Below the pieces are notes generated by a model. The model worked only from the letters and a program-made list of their open reading frames with translations. It ran no database searches and was not told the origin of the DNA. A stretch of 64,000 nt of DNA, from assembly GCF_000350485.1 (NCBI RefSeq), contig NZ_AORV01000061.1:1-64000 (forward strand), written 5' to 3'. The translations under genes were made by a program, and so were the position numbers. This DNA comes from Ruminiclostridium cellobioparum subsp. termitidis CT1112. GTDB taxonomy: Bacteria > Bacillota > Clostridia > Acetivibrionales > DSM-1351. Shown in pieces: positions 20,342 to 29,790 of this stretch; the first letter of the stretch is position 1; every line of letters starts with the position of its first letter.

Positions 20342-20800
20342 TTACTTTTGTCTCAATTCCACAAAAAACTTTTTGAGTAATTCTGTACACTGCTCGTGAA
20401 GCAGTCCTATAACCACATCGACTCTGTGATTGAACTGGGGAATTCTGAAAAGATCCACCACAGAACCTGCCGCCCCTGCCCTGTTGTCCATGGCACCTAT
20501 ATATAGAGTTCTGATTCTGGACTGAATGACAGCTCCTGCACACATTGGGCAGGGCTCCAGTGTTACATACATATCACAGCCGTCCAGCCTCCATGTGCCA
20601 AGTTTTTTTGCCGCTTTTTTTATGGCTTCTATTTCGGCATGTGAAGTTACATCAAGCCGGGCTTCCTTTTTATTATGCCCTCTTGATATTATCACTCCGT
20701 CCTTGACTATGACCGCTCCAACGGCAGCCTCCCCTTTTGAAAAAGCCAATTCGGCCTGTCTTAATGCCTTAAGCATGAATTGTTCGTTTCTGGTATACAT
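20342..20800 (-). CDS. tadA: tRNA adenosine(34) deaminase
   Basis: Zinc deaminase converting A34 to inosine in tRNA-Arg(ACG). The 152 residues carry the HAEIEA zinc and catalytic motif and the PCPMCAGA motif, with VGAVIVKDG before and YGAMDNRAGAAGSV-type residues after. AAAGG precedes the ATG. It has normal family length. Downstream 90 bp is plain. Confidence 0.95.
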   Translation of the reverse strand: MYTRNEQFMLKALRQAELAFSKGEAAVGAVIVKDGVIISRGHNKKEARLDVTSHAEIEAIKKAAKKLGTWRLDGCDMYVTLEPCPMCAGAVIQSRIRTLYIGAMDNRAGAAGSVVDLFRIPQFNHRVDVVIGLLHEQCTELLKKFFVELRQK

Positions 20801-20903
20801 ACTGGAACCTTTCTATGTTGTTTGTTGATATATTACCCTCTGTTGACAATTTATAACACGCCTCACGTCGGCTACTTTGCCGCTTTTATACGAAGTTTCT
20901 TTT

Positions 20904-22631
20904 CTATACCACTTTTTCCAAAAAGCTCTCCAGCTCCTCCAGCCGGACCTTTTCCCTGAGTGTTTTATCTCTTGATACAACTTCTACCTCTCCCTGCTCC
21001 AGATTTCTGCTGCTGACTATCAATCTCAGCGGTATTCCAAGAAGATCTGCATCTGCAAATTGAATGCCCGCCTGCACGTCCCTGTCATCCATGATAACTT
21101 CATACCTGCGGGAGAGTTTGTCATACATTTCAAAACCAGTTTTCCTGACATCATCATTTTTCTTATTTATCATGCATATGTGTATCTGCCAGGGAGCTAT
21201 ACTCTTCGGCCAGATAGGGCCGCAGTCGTCGTGGTGTGCCTCAATTATACAGGCCAAAAGTCTTCCTATTCCAATGCCATAGCAGCCCATGACCGGGTGT
21301 CTCTGTCTGCCGTCATTGTCGGTATAGGCCATGTTCATGCTTTCTGTGTATTTGATACCCAGCTGGAATATGTTGCCCACCTCGATACCGCGCTTCACCG
21401 AGAGCCTGCCTCCGCACTTAATACAGGTATCCCCCTCGTTGACCTTTGCCACCTCCACATAACTCTCAGGTCTTATATCCCTTTCTACATTAATGCCTGT
21501 TAAATGATAATCAGGTTTGTTTGCACCTGTTACCATATTGAATTGGCCCTTAAGGGATTCATCGAAGAGAATTGTATTATTCTTTGCGTCAATTCCCCTG
21601 GTTCCTATAAAACCAAAGCAGATTCCGCTGTTGCCGTCCACACGTTCATCATATGGAAATACATTTGCCTTTACCACCCTTTTAAGCTTTGCCTCATTCA
21701 CCTGTAAATCTCCACGTATGAACACAATCAGAGGCTTTTTACTGTTTTCAACTGAAAATACTGTGGCTTTTATAAGCTTTGCAGCTTCTACTTTCAGAAA
21801 CCGGCATATATCATCTATACTTTTCATGTCAGGAGTATAAACTTCTTCTATTTGCTGATTCATTCCGTCATCCCCGGCTGTTTGGCTGTCTTCACCGCTC
21901 CTGCAAACTGTTTTTGAAGCTGCCACCTCCATATTTGCTCTATAGTCACAGCTGTCACAGACTATGATGGAGTCTTCTCCCGACTCAGCCAGCAGCATGT
22001 ATTCATGCGCCACATTTCCTCCCATCATTCCCGTGTCGGATGCAACGGAAACCACCTGCGGAAGGCCGGCTCTCTCAAATATTTTATGATAGGAGTCAAA
22101 TACCTTGTTATAGTAAAGCTCCAGATCTTCCTGGGAAGTGTGAAAGGAATAGGCATCCTTCATGGTAAATTCCCTGACGCGTATAAGTCCGCCTCTGGAT
22201 CTGGGTTCATCACGGAACTTGGTCTGAATCTGATATATCATAAACGGGTATTTTGCATAGGTCATTGCCTCACTTCTTGCCAGATGAACCGCCGCTTCCT
22301 CATGGGTCATCCCCAGCAGCATATCCCGGCCCGATCTGTCCTTCATACGCATCAGCTCACTGCCGATGCTTTCAAACCTTCCGGACTCCTGCCATAGTTC
22401 AGCCGGCAATACAACCGGAAAGAGCACCTCCTGACCATCGATCCTATCCATCTCTTCCCTGATTATATTCTCAATTTTCCTTGAAATTCTTCTGGCAGGC
22501 ATAAGCATCGAATATATCCCGTTTGCAACCTGGCGCACATACCCGCCCCTCAGCAGGAATACATGACTTATAATACTTGCCTCTCCCGGTTTTTCCTTCA
22601 GCCTTTCTCCCAAAAGTCTGCTTAATAACAT
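20904..22631 (-). CDS. proS: Prolyl-tRNA synthetase
   Basis: Class II synthetase of the bacterial type, 575 residues with the editing insertion. Motif 1 region (YSMLMPARRISRKIENIIREE), motif 2 (FRDEPRSRGGLIRVREFTMKD, split here) and motif 3 (CYGIGIGRLLACIIE) are visible, and the C-terminal anticodon domain starts at IAPWQIHIC. The central insertion around residues 225-395 holds the YbaK-like proofreading domain (KPLIVFIRGD, NEAKLKRV). GGAAAGGA precedes the ATG. It is preceded by a terminator-type attenuator and a structured leader. Confidence 0.96.
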   Translation of the reverse strand: MLLSRLLGERLKEKPGEASIISHVFLLRGGYVRQVANGIYSMLMPARRISRKIENIIREEMDRIDGQEVLFPVVLPAELWQESGRFESIGSELMRMKDRSGRDMLLGMTHEEAAVHLARSEAMTYAKYPFMIYQIQTKFRDEPRSRGGLIRVREFTMKDAYSFHTSQEDLELYYNKVFDSYHKIFERAGLPQVVSVASDTGMMGGNVAHEYMLLAESGEDSIIVCDSCDYRANMEVAASKTVCRSGEDSQTAGDDGMNQQIEEVYTPDMKSIDDICRFLKVEAAKLIKATVFSVENSKKPLIVFIRGDLQVNEAKLKRVVKANVFPYDERVDGNSGICFGFIGTRGIDAKNNTILFDESLKGQFNMVTGANKPDYHLTGINVERDIRPESYVEVAKVNEGDTCIKCGGRLSVKRGIEVGNIFQLGIKYTESMNMAYTDNDGRQRHPVMGCYGIGIGRLLACIIEAHHDDCGPIWPKSIAPWQIHICMINKKNDDVRKTGFEMYDKLSRRYEVIMDDRDVQAGIQFADADLLGIPLRLIVSSRNLEQGEVEVVSRDKTLREKVRLEELESFLEKVV

Positions 22632-22670
22632 AGAAACAATCCTTTCCTAAAAGTAATTTAAAAAACAAAA

Positions 22671-22697
22671 ATCGCTGTACATAAGCTGTACAGCGAT
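22671..22697 (-). terminator. Terminator 40 bp before proS (attenuator or upstream operon end)
   Basis: Perfect 10-bp stem ATCGCTGTAC / GTACAGCGAT with a 7-nt loop, then TTTTTGTTTTTT on the minus strand. Because the structured segment at 22725-22831 lies directly upstream, control of proS by attenuation is likely. It may also end the ABC transporter transcript. Confidence 0.8.
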
Positions 22698-22724
22698 GGT
22701 TATTTTACTGATCAAGCACCCCGC

Positions 22725-22831
22725 ACTGCCCGGTTTCAAATTCTCTTGTGACTTAAGAAATTGATATCGCAGATAAAGCACTTGCACCTTATGAAATTCA
22801 AGATGCAAATGCTAACCTGGGCACGGGCAGC
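22725..22831 (-). ncRNA. Structured leader RNA upstream of proS, class unknown
   Basis: On the minus strand a closing stem GCUGCCCG / CGGGCAGU (22824-22831 with 22725-22732) encloses two hairpins. The first has a 14-bp stem AGCAUUUGCAUCUU / AAGGUGCAAGUGCU with only two G-U pairs. The second is shorter, AAUUUCUU / AAGAGAAUU with one bulge. The terminator of 22671-22697 follows 28 nt later. The T-box sequence is absent. A three-way-junction riboswitch-like leader fits; a standalone RNA such as a 6S-like RNA is an alternative. Confidence 0.55.
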
Positions 22832-22946
22832 TATTTATTTTTAAAAAATCAATCAATATCATAAAATCCTCATTAAAAACATATCATCGTATAATTTTAT
22901 ACCAGTTTATCACCGGTGCAAAATTATAGCAAGCCCTAAAAGCTTT

Positions 22947-24117
22947 TTAAACTCCCTTCAGCTGTTTCCTTTTGCTCATCACAAGCGCCACCGAGGTTAT
23001 GGCTACCGCAAAGCCAAGCTCTATCAACATGTATGAGATTATAGGGCCCATATTGTCAAAATTGAAGTTGGTCAAATTGCTTGCTGCCTTATTAGCCTTG
23101 ATATACCAATACGTAGGTATAAATTTTGCTATGGAAAGTACATTTTCCCCCAGAAACTCCTGCGGCACAAACACTCCGGTCAAAAAGCACATTCCAAGGG
23201 ATAAAATGTTGGAAACACCTGATTGGGCATTTCTGCTCTTAATCAGGATACCTACAAGAAAACTCATACTTAATATCGTAAATGTCAGCACCAGAGAGTT
23301 TATACAAAAAAATAACGCATTCATTTTAAACATATCCTGTCTGTATAATATAACGCTTATTACAACCAGTAATGCCCAGCACGAAACTGAGAAAACAATG
23401 TTGCCCAGAAGAATTTGCATATTCACCGAAGTATTGCTTAAAGGTGAACACAGGTTTCTCCTCTTGAGCTTTACATCATTAAATACCATCATTATAGAGC
23501 TTACACCCAGTATAATAATATTGATCAAAACATAGGGCATAAAGTTGTAAAAGGATCTGGTAGCACTGGAATCTTCTGCCTTGCCCTCAAACACCTTCAT
23601 CTCCACATCTGTCTCAACAGCCAGATCCTTGCCGACCTGTTTAACCAGTTCTTCCTGTGTAATGCCCTTATAATTATTAATATATAGCCTGGCCGTATTC
23701 AGGTATTTATTCACCAATATGTCGGTATAAATACCGCTTATGGAGCCTGAAACAGTTGTTTTATCAATTCCCACAACCTTCCCCGACATGAAATCCTTTG
23801 TGAAATCAGCAGGTATTCTGGCTATATACTCAACTTCCCTAAAGAACAAAGCATCCTGTAATTCAACTGTATTGTCACCAAGTTCTACGAAGATGGAATG
23901 CTCTCCCAAATAATCCTTTAAGCCCTGCAGCAGAACCGTATCCTGGCCCTGGTTAATAAATGCCACCTTGGCTTTGGACTGTGTGAAGGTTTCAGCGCTT
24001 GTGCCATTGCCGATAAATGAAAACAATATTGCCAGAGCTAAAAATATTACAATATATATCGATAATTGAGTGCTCTGCTTTTTTTATGATTCTAAAATAG
24101 GTTTTAAATACTGTCAT
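22947..24117 (-). pseudogene. ABC-2 type permease, N-terminal frameshift in an A-tract
   Basis: Second permease of an ABC-2 exporter. The natural start is the ATG at 24117 (GGAGG site, 14-bp overlap with the upstream permease), coding MTVFKTYFRIIKK. After this a run of seven A (24079-24085) shifts the frame. With six A the protein continues QSTQLSIYIVIFLALAILF, the first membrane helix, directly into the long downstream frame. The rest is intact: an extracellular domain (to about residue 160 of the open frame), then five to six helices typical of the family. It is either a real frameshift, slippage, or a sequencing error. Confidence 0.8.
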
Positions 24118-25264
24118 ACTTCTGCCTCCTTATTCTCAGATAGGTCGCCAGGCAGAACAATACGGTAAAGCCGCCCAGCAAACCTATGTTAACAAAAAAT
24201 CTTGTATGGGTATCATAATAATACAAAGAATAGAAGGCGTCTGTTATAAGTGCTATAGGGTTAATATATGACAATACCGGCACATTCTGCTGGACAATGT
24301 ATTTCATTTTATCAAACATCATACCTGCCAGAAATGAAGCTGACATGGTGGAGACAATGAGAATTGCAACTTTAACGCCTTCTCCTTTTTTGTTGGCCGA
24401 ACCTATTAAAGCTCCAAAGCTTATACCGGCTGCGCAGCCTGCAAAACTTGTCAAAATAATAAACCCGGTCTGATTTCCAAAGTCTATTTTCAAACCGAAT
24501 ATCAGATAACACAACAGAAGCAGGATTTCAGCAAATGAGACCATTATATCGGCAAGCAGCCCGGCTGACAGAGCCTTTAATTTATGAATCGGAGCAACGT
24601 TTAATCTTGCAGCCCTTTTTGTCAGATTAGCCTGTATGTCGGTTACTTCCTTCAATCCAAAGAAGGCACCGTAGAAGCAGGACATTGCAATCAATGTATA
24701 AAAGTAGTTTACGGTGGTATCAGGCTTGCCTTTTGTACCGATCTGTACTTCTCTTGTAAACTCCTGGCTTTTACCGATATCCTCTGCCAAACCGTTCTGA
24801 AGGGCGGAAGGATTCTGTCTGACAATGCTTACTACCGAGCTTACAGTTTGACTGTATTGATCAAAAATCTCCTTGACTATGGTTTGATCAAAGCCAGAGT
24901 CCTTTACAGTCAGCCTAAGCGGCTCCCCGTAAGTCACATATCCCACAATATCATTGTTATCCAGCATTTTGTCGGCTTCCTTCTGAGATACCACCTTGAC
25001 ATTGAAAAGCTTTACGTCATTCTCACCAGCCGGGCCGTCTTTGGAATGCTGCTCTATAAAATTCTTAAAGTCATTATTCCTTTGATACTGTTCGTTATCA
25101 ATTACAGCTATATCCACCGCATTGAAAACTTCCGCTTTTGAAATGCCCGAGAAGGCAAGGTTGAAAAAGGTTGCCAGTACCAGAGGAAATATCAGCGTCC
25201 AGAATACCAGCTCTTTATCTCTGACAGTGCATTTCAATCTATTAATAAATATATTCAAAAACAT
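24104..25264 (-). CDS. ABC-2 type permease
   Basis: A 386-residue membrane subunit of an ABC-2 exporter. N-terminal helix (LVFWTLIFPLVLATFF) after a short cytoplasmic segment, a ~170-residue extracellular domain, then helices from NYFYTLIAMSCFYGAFFGL onward, including the ABC-2 core (LNVAPIHKLKALSAGLLADI). The ATG at 25264 follows AAAGGGGCAGG. It lies 16 bp after the ATPase gene and overlaps the second permease, so the three form one transporter. The substrate is not evident. Confidence 0.88.
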   Translation of the reverse strand: MFLNIFINRLKCTVRDKELVFWTLIFPLVLATFFNLAFSGISKAEVFNAVDIAVIDNEQYQRNNDFKNFIEQHSKDGPAGENDVKLFNVKVVSQKEADKMLDNNDIVGYVTYGEPLRLTVKDSGFDQTIVKEIFDQYSQTVSSVVSIVRQNPSALQNGLAEDIGKSQEFTREVQIGTKGKPDTTVNYFYTLIAMSCFYGAFFGLKEVTDIQANLTKRAARLNVAPIHKLKALSAGLLADIMVSFAEILLLLCYLIFGLKIDFGNQTGFIILTSFAGCAAGISFGALIGSANKKGEGVKVAILIVSTMSASFLAGMMFDKMKYIVQQNVPVLSYINPIALITDAFYSLYYYDTHTRFFVNIGLLGGFTVLFCLATYLRIRRQKYDSI

Positions 25265-25280
25265 ATTCCTGCCCCTTTCC

Positions 25281-26213
25281 TCAGTCTCTGAGTTCCTTTC
25301 CGGTAATTTCCAGGAAAACATCATTCAATGTGGGCAGTTCGGAATATACCCGCCCAAAGGAAATATCATTTTCTCTGAAAAAGTCCAGCAGGGTCGTCAG
25401 ATTGTGCTTTCCCCTGTTGTATTTCAAGGAAAGGGTTTTGTCCTTGTATTCAACACTGCTTATGTTTGGCAGCTTTTTTAATTCGCTGAGACTGCTGCTG
25501 CCAAGCCCGAATACCTCAACTGTGATTTTTTCTCCCAGCTTGATCATCCCCTTGAGTTCTTCCTTGCTTCCCTTTGCAATAACCCTGCCCTTATCCATTA
25601 TCATGATCCGGCTGCAAAGCTGTTCAACCTCTTCCATATAGTGTGAGGTATATATAACTGTTGCACCGTCTTCATTAAGCTTTTTTATTCCGTCCAGAAT
25701 GTTATTTCTGCTTTGAGGGTCAACTGCAACCGTAGGTTCATCCAATATTATCAGCCTGGGCTTATGTGCTATGCCACAGGCAATATTCAGGCGGCGCAGC
25801 AGGCCTCCGCTCAGTTTCTTTGGGTGAAACTTCCTATAGTCATTCAATCCTACAAAATCTATGGCCTCTTCGACAAGTTTCCTGCGCGTTTCCCTGTCCC
25901 TTACATACAGGCTGCAAAAATAATCAATATTTTCATAGACCGTAAGTTCTTCAAAAACTGCAACATCCTGCATTATAATCCCTATATCGCGTTTTATATC
26001 ATATGCGTCGGGGGCCATGGGCTTGTCAAACAGATTTATCTCTCCCTTGTCATAATACAGCAGAGAAAGGATGCAGTTTATAGCCGTTGTCTTGCCTGAG
26101 CCGTTAGGTCCCAAAAGCCCGAATATCTCACCTTCTTTTACATCAAAGGATAAATGATCCAGCGCCACAAGCTCCCCGTATCTTTTTACCAAATTCTTCA
26201 CACTAACTATCAT
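25281..26213 (-). CDS. ABC transporter ATP-binding protein
   Basis: A 310-residue ABC-2-type ATPase energising the two following permeases. Walker A GPNGSGKTT at about residue 40, Q-loop IGIIMQDVAVFEELTV, signature LSGGLLRRLNIACGIAH, Walker B LIILDEPTVAVDP and switch His in YTSHYMEEVE are all visible. A C-terminal accessory domain of ~85 residues follows. The ATG at 26213 has GGAGG 7 bases upstream. Divergent from the flavoprotein gene across 200 bp, where both promoters should lie. Confidence 0.95.
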   Translation of the reverse strand: MIVSVKNLVKRYGELVALDHLSFDVKEGEIFGLLGPNGSGKTTAINCILSLLYYDKGEINLFDKPMAPDAYDIKRDIGIIMQDVAVFEELTVYENIDYFCSLYVRDRETRRKLVEEAIDFVGLNDYRKFHPKKLSGGLLRRLNIACGIAHKPRLIILDEPTVAVDPQSRNNILDGIKKLNEDGATVIYTSHYMEEVEQLCSRIMIMDKGRVIAKGSKEELKGMIKLGEKITVEVFGLGSSSLSELKKLPNISSVEYKDKTLSLKYNRGKHNLTTLLDFFRENDISFGRVYSELPTLNDVFLEITGKELRD

Positions 26214-26418
26214 AGTTAAACCTCCATATTTTTTGACAGCCATCTCTTTATTAATATTGTACTTAATTCTGATGTCATACTTAAGTGCCTGAAATCAGAA
26301 GTTAATATGACAAATGTCACTTGCTTAATTAAAATGCTTAATGTAGTTTTTTACGTTATACTATATAATTTATTCAACTATATTTTCAAGAATAATTAAT
26401 AAAGGAAGGAATACTATT

Positions 26419-27006
26419 ATGGCAAAAATACTTGGAATTTCAGGAAGCCCCAGAAAAGCGGGCAATACGGCATTTGCAGTTAATTACGCATTGGATGTTC
26501 TAAAAGGTTCCGGTTTTGAAACCAGATACATATCACTTTCCGGCAAAAATCTCCATCCCTGCATAGGATGCTGGAAATGCGCCGAAACAGGCAAGTGTAT
26601 ACATAACGATGATATGGAAGAAATTTTAAAGGCAATGGACTGGTGTGACGGGCTTATACTGGCCTCTCCCGTATATTTCGGTATGGTGAACGGACAGATA
26701 AAAACCATGATGGACCGCTGCGCCTGCCTTCGTGCCAATTATGAAACCGATCTGCTCATGGCCGGAAAAATCGGAGGAGCAATTGCCTGTGCCAATTCCA
26801 GAAATGGAGGTCAGGAGACAACCCTCCAGAACATTCAGACTTTTTTACTGCAAATGAATATGCTGACCGTTAGTGACGGTATTCCATACTGCCATTCAGG
26901 AGGCACAATAATGGGTGATGCCGAAAAAGATGCCTGGGGCCTTGAAACGGTAAAAAATCTTGCGAACAATGTGGGAAAAATGCTGAACAAAGTTAATCAT
27001 AAATGA
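26419..27006 (+). CDS. NAD(P)H-dependent FMN reductase / flavodoxin-family protein
   Basis: A 195-residue flavoprotein. The N-terminal FMN phosphate loop GISGSPRKAGNTA, the Cys-containing segment HPCIGCWKCAETGKC typical of iron-sulfur-flavoprotein-like members, and ASPVYFGMVNGQIKTMMDR are clear. The Cys cluster could bind iron-sulfur or be redox active. AAAGGAAGGA precedes the ATG. It is monocistronic and divergent from the ABC transporter. Its electron partner is not evident. Confidence 0.85.
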   Translation: MAKILGISGSPRKAGNTAFAVNYALDVLKGSGFETRYISLSGKNLHPCIGCWKCAETGKCIHNDDMEEILKAMDWCDGLILASPVYFGMVNGQIKTMMDRCACLRANYETDLLMAGKIGGAIACANSRNGGQETTLQNIQTFLLQMNMLTVSDGIPYCHSGGTIMGDAEKDAWGLETVKNLANNVGKMLNKVNHK

Positions 27007-27145
27007 TACCGATATTTTCACCTTCCGCGCAGTTCCATAATCATTAGGGGGCACATATTATGTTACTAGCCGGGAATGTCATAATTAACAATAACTTTTT
27101 TTAGCAGTTCGGCTGTCATTATTAAATCGACAAGGAGTTGTATGC

Positions 27146-28165
27146 ATGAAGAAAGCTTTAATAACGGGTATAACCGGACAGGATGGTTCATATCTATCTG
27201 AGTTTTTGTTAGATAAAAGCTATGAAGTACATGGTATTGTACGCCGAAGCAGTTCCTTGAATACCGGGCGGATAGATCATTTGCTCCAGGATTCCGGTGC
27301 AAATCCCAACCTGTTTATACACTATGGTGATTTGACCGATTCAGGAAACCTGAGCAAATTGATATACCAGATTCAACCTGATGAGATTTATAATCTTGGT
27401 GCCCAAAGTCACGTTAAAGTTTCATTTGATGTACCCGAATATACTTCCGACGCCAATGGACTTGGAGCTTTAAGGCTGTTGGAATGCATAAAGGAAATAA
27501 AGCCTGATATCAAGTTTTACCAGGCCTCTTCCAGTGAATTGTTCGGAAAGGTAATGGAAATTCCCCAAAATGAGAATACGCCATTTTGTCCCAGAAGTCC
27601 ATACGCAGCTGCAAAGCTTTATGCTTACTGGGTAACGGTCAATTACCGCGAAGCTTATGACCTTTTTGCCTGCAACGGGATACTTTTCAACCATGAATCC
27701 CCCAGAAGAGGTGAAACCTTTGTAACAAGAAAAATTACTCTTGGCATTGCAGACATTTTGAAGGGTAAACTTGACAGGCTGGTGCTGGGCAATCTTGATG
27801 CCAAAAGGGATTGGGGCTTTGCCGGGGATTATGTGGAAGCAATGTGGCTCATAATGCAGCAGCCCGTTCCCGAGGATTTTGTCATTGCAACAGGTGAAAC
27901 TCACACTGTAAGAGAATTCTGCGAACTGGCCTTTAAACATGTGGGAATAAATCTGAGATGGGAGGGGCATGGCATTACGGAAAAAGGCATGGACGGCGAT
28001 ACCGGCAGGGAACTGATCAATGTCAGCAGTAAGCTTTTCAGGCCTACCGAAGTGGACCTGCTGCTGGGGGATCCTTCAAAAGCGAACAGCAAGTTAAACT
28101 GGACTCAGAAGGTGTCGTTTGAAGAACTGGTCAAATTGATGGTTGAAAGTGATCTAAAAGGTTGA
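27146..28165 (+). CDS. gmd: GDP-mannose 4,6-dehydratase
   Basis: Short-chain dehydrogenase-type enzyme converting GDP-D-mannose to GDP-4-keto-6-deoxymannose. The 339 residues have the Rossmann loop [51 protein letters not shown] with the catalytic Ser/Glu region, [12 protein letters not shown] (Tyr-x3-Lys), and [24 protein letters not shown] precedes the ATG. It is followed at once by the GDP-fucose synthase gene. Its substrate could come from ManC at 61431-62504. Confidence 0.96.
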   Translation: MKKALITGITGQDGSYLSEFLLDKSYEVHGIVRRSSSLNTGRIDHLLQDSGANPNLFIHYGDLTDSGNLSKLIYQIQPDEIYNLGAQSHVKVSFDVPEYTSDANGLGALRLLECIKEIKPDIKFYQASSSELFGKVMEIPQNENTPFCPRSPYAAAKLYAYWVTVNYREAYDLFACNGILFNHESPRRGETFVTRKITLGIADILKGKLDRLVLGNLDAKRDWGFAGDYVEAMWLIMQQPVPEDFVIATGETHTVREFCELAFKHVGINLRWEGHGITEKGMDGDTGRELINVSSKLFRPTEVDLLLGDPSKANSKLNWTQKVSFEELVKLMVESDLKG

Positions 28166-28194
28166 CAATACTTTTTATGGGGATGGAGATCTAT

Positions 28195-29139
28195 ATGAAT
28201 AGTGAAAGTAGGATTTATGTTGCGGGGCATACCGGTATGGTGGGATCCGCTATTGTAAGATGCCTTGAGCACAACGGATATAAAAATATCATTTACAGAT
28301 CACACAGTGAGCTGGATCTGACCGATCAGGCAGCTACAGATGATTTTTTCAGGACAGAAAAACCGGACTATGTATTTACAGCTGCTGCAAAAGTAGGCGG
28401 AATACATGCCAACAATACATATCCGGCAGATTTTATTATGGAAAATATGCTTATAGAATGCAACATTATAAAAAGCTCTTTCAAGTATAACGTTGAAAAA
28501 CTGATGTTTCTGGGGAGTTCCTGCATTTACCCCAAAACCTGCCCGCAGCCTATAAAGGAGGAATATCTTCTCACCGGTCCGCTGGAACCCACGAATGAAG
28601 CCTATGCACTGGCTAAAATTTCAGGAATAAAGATGTGTCAGTCCTATAACCGGCAATATGGTACAAAATATATCTGTGCAATGCCTGCAAGTCTATATGG
28701 GGTAAACGACAGGTTTGATATTTATAATGCCCATGTAATTCCCTCCATGATTATCAAACTGCACGGGGCAATGCTTGAAGAAAGGCCCTCGGTCGTCCTT
28801 TGGGGTACTGGTACTCCCTTGAGGGAATTCCTGTATGTGGATGATATGGCCCGGGCCTGCCTGAAGTTAATGCTGACCTATGCCGGAAACGAGTTCATAA
28901 ATATAGGCTCGGGAGAAGAGATAAGCATAAGGGACCTGGCCGAAACCATTAAAAAAGTTATCGGCTACAAGGGCGATATTATTTTTGACGCTACAAAACC
29001 GGACGGTACCCCAAGGCGGGTTATTGATAATTCCAGGATACAACAGACAGGCTGGAGGCCTCAAATTGATATGGAAGAAGGCTTGCGACTGGAATATGAA
29101 TATTATTTGAAGCATGTGCTTTCAAAAGGAGAAAATTAA
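28195..29139 (+). CDS. fcl: GDP-L-fucose synthase
   Basis: Epimerase-reductase producing GDP-L-fucose from the Gmd product. The 314 residues show GHTGMVGSAIVR, the AAAKVGGIHANN motif, SSCIYPK, and the catalytic YALAKISGIKMC, plus NDRFD and a VDDMARA segment. The start at 28195 is chosen for its GGAG 7 bases upstream, giving a 29-bp gap after gmd. Together the two genes supply fucose, most likely for the fucosyltransferase-like genes at 31.7-34.9 kb and 60.5 kb. Confidence 0.95.
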   Translation: MNSESRIYVAGHTGMVGSAIVRCLEHNGYKNIIYRSHSELDLTDQAATDDFFRTEKPDYVFTAAAKVGGIHANNTYPADFIMENMLIECNIIKSSFKYNVEKLMFLGSSCIYPKTCPQPIKEEYLLTGPLEPTNEAYALAKISGIKMCQSYNRQYGTKYICAMPASLYGVNDRFDIYNAHVIPSMIIKLHGAMLEERPSVVLWGTGTPLREFLYVDDMARACLKLMLTYAGNEFINIGSGEEISIRDLAETIKKVIGYKGDIIFDATKPDGTPRRVIDNSRIQQTGWRPQIDMEEGLRLEYEYYLKHVLSKGEN

Positions 29140-29176
29140 ATGCCGCATTGAATTAATACCCGGCAAATAAAAAACA

Positions 29177-29198
29177 GAGGCAATGCCGACACTGCCTC
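29177..29198 (-). terminator. Terminator of the DivIVA-like gene
   Basis: GAGGCA / TGCCTC stem with a short internal mismatch. On the minus strand it is followed by TGTTTTTTA. It also stops convergent transcription only weakly, lacking a T-run on the plus strand. Confidence 0.6.
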
Positions 29199-29271
29199 AA
29201 AACCGTTTCAATCTGTAACATTGACCTTTGTGTTGTTTGTTTTTCCGCAAACACCTTGAATAAGCTGCTCA

Positions 29272-29724
29272 CTATTCGATGGATATTTGCTTCAGAATTT
29301 CCATCTGTGCCTGGAGCAGTGCCTCAGTCTTGGATTTAAAAGAAAATATTTCAGACTTGATCTCCTCCAGCTTTCCTTTTGACTTTACTACTTCCAGGTT
29401 TGCGGCTTCCAGCAGTTTAGTTGCATTTATTTCAGCTTCGCTGGTAATAAGCCTCGCCTTTTCACATGCGTTTACCTTAATTTGTTCACTTGTATGCTGC
29501 GCCACCAGAATTGAATGCTGGAGTGATTCTTCAAGCATTTTGTAATGCTGTATTGCTTCATTTAGACTGTTTATTTTGCTTTTCATTTCTTCATTTTCTT
29601 TTATTACTCTGGAGTAATCTTCATCAATCAAGGAAAGTAAATTATTAACCTGTTTTTTGTTATAACCATCGAAAATCGATCTTTTGAGACAAATACTTCT
29701 TAATTCCTCAGGGGTATAGTTCAT
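29272..29724 (-). CDS. DivIVA-like coiled-coil protein
   Basis: A 150-residue cytoplasmic protein. The N-terminal YTPEELRSICLKRSIFDGYNKKQVNNLL fits the membrane-binding DivIVA head in outline, and IDEDYSRVIKENEEMK starts the first coiled coil. The rest is almost pure heptad-rich helix. Such proteins mark curved membrane at poles and septa and recruit partners. The ATG at 29724 has AGGAG 9 bases upstream; an upstream GTG would abut the site. Its place beside gmd/fcl does not by itself indicate a link to glycan synthesis. Confidence 0.75.
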   Translation of the reverse strand: MNYTPEELRSICLKRSIFDGYNKKQVNNLLSLIDEDYSRVIKENEEMKSKINSLNEAIQHYKMLEESLQHSILVAQHTSEQIKVNACEKARLITSEAEINATKLLEAANLEVVKSKGKLEEIKSEIFSFKSKTEALLQAQMEILKQISIE

Positions 29725-29790
29725 ACATCCCACTCCTAATCTTCTTTCATACTAAATATATATTCCCAATTGTAAAATAATATGATTTTA

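Noticed and set aside
21060-21503. Plus-strand frames across proS
   Set aside because: Shadows of a full-length class II synthetase on the other strand.
22725-22831. T-box leader for proS
   Set aside because: The conserved GGTACC-type T-box sequence is absent before the terminator.
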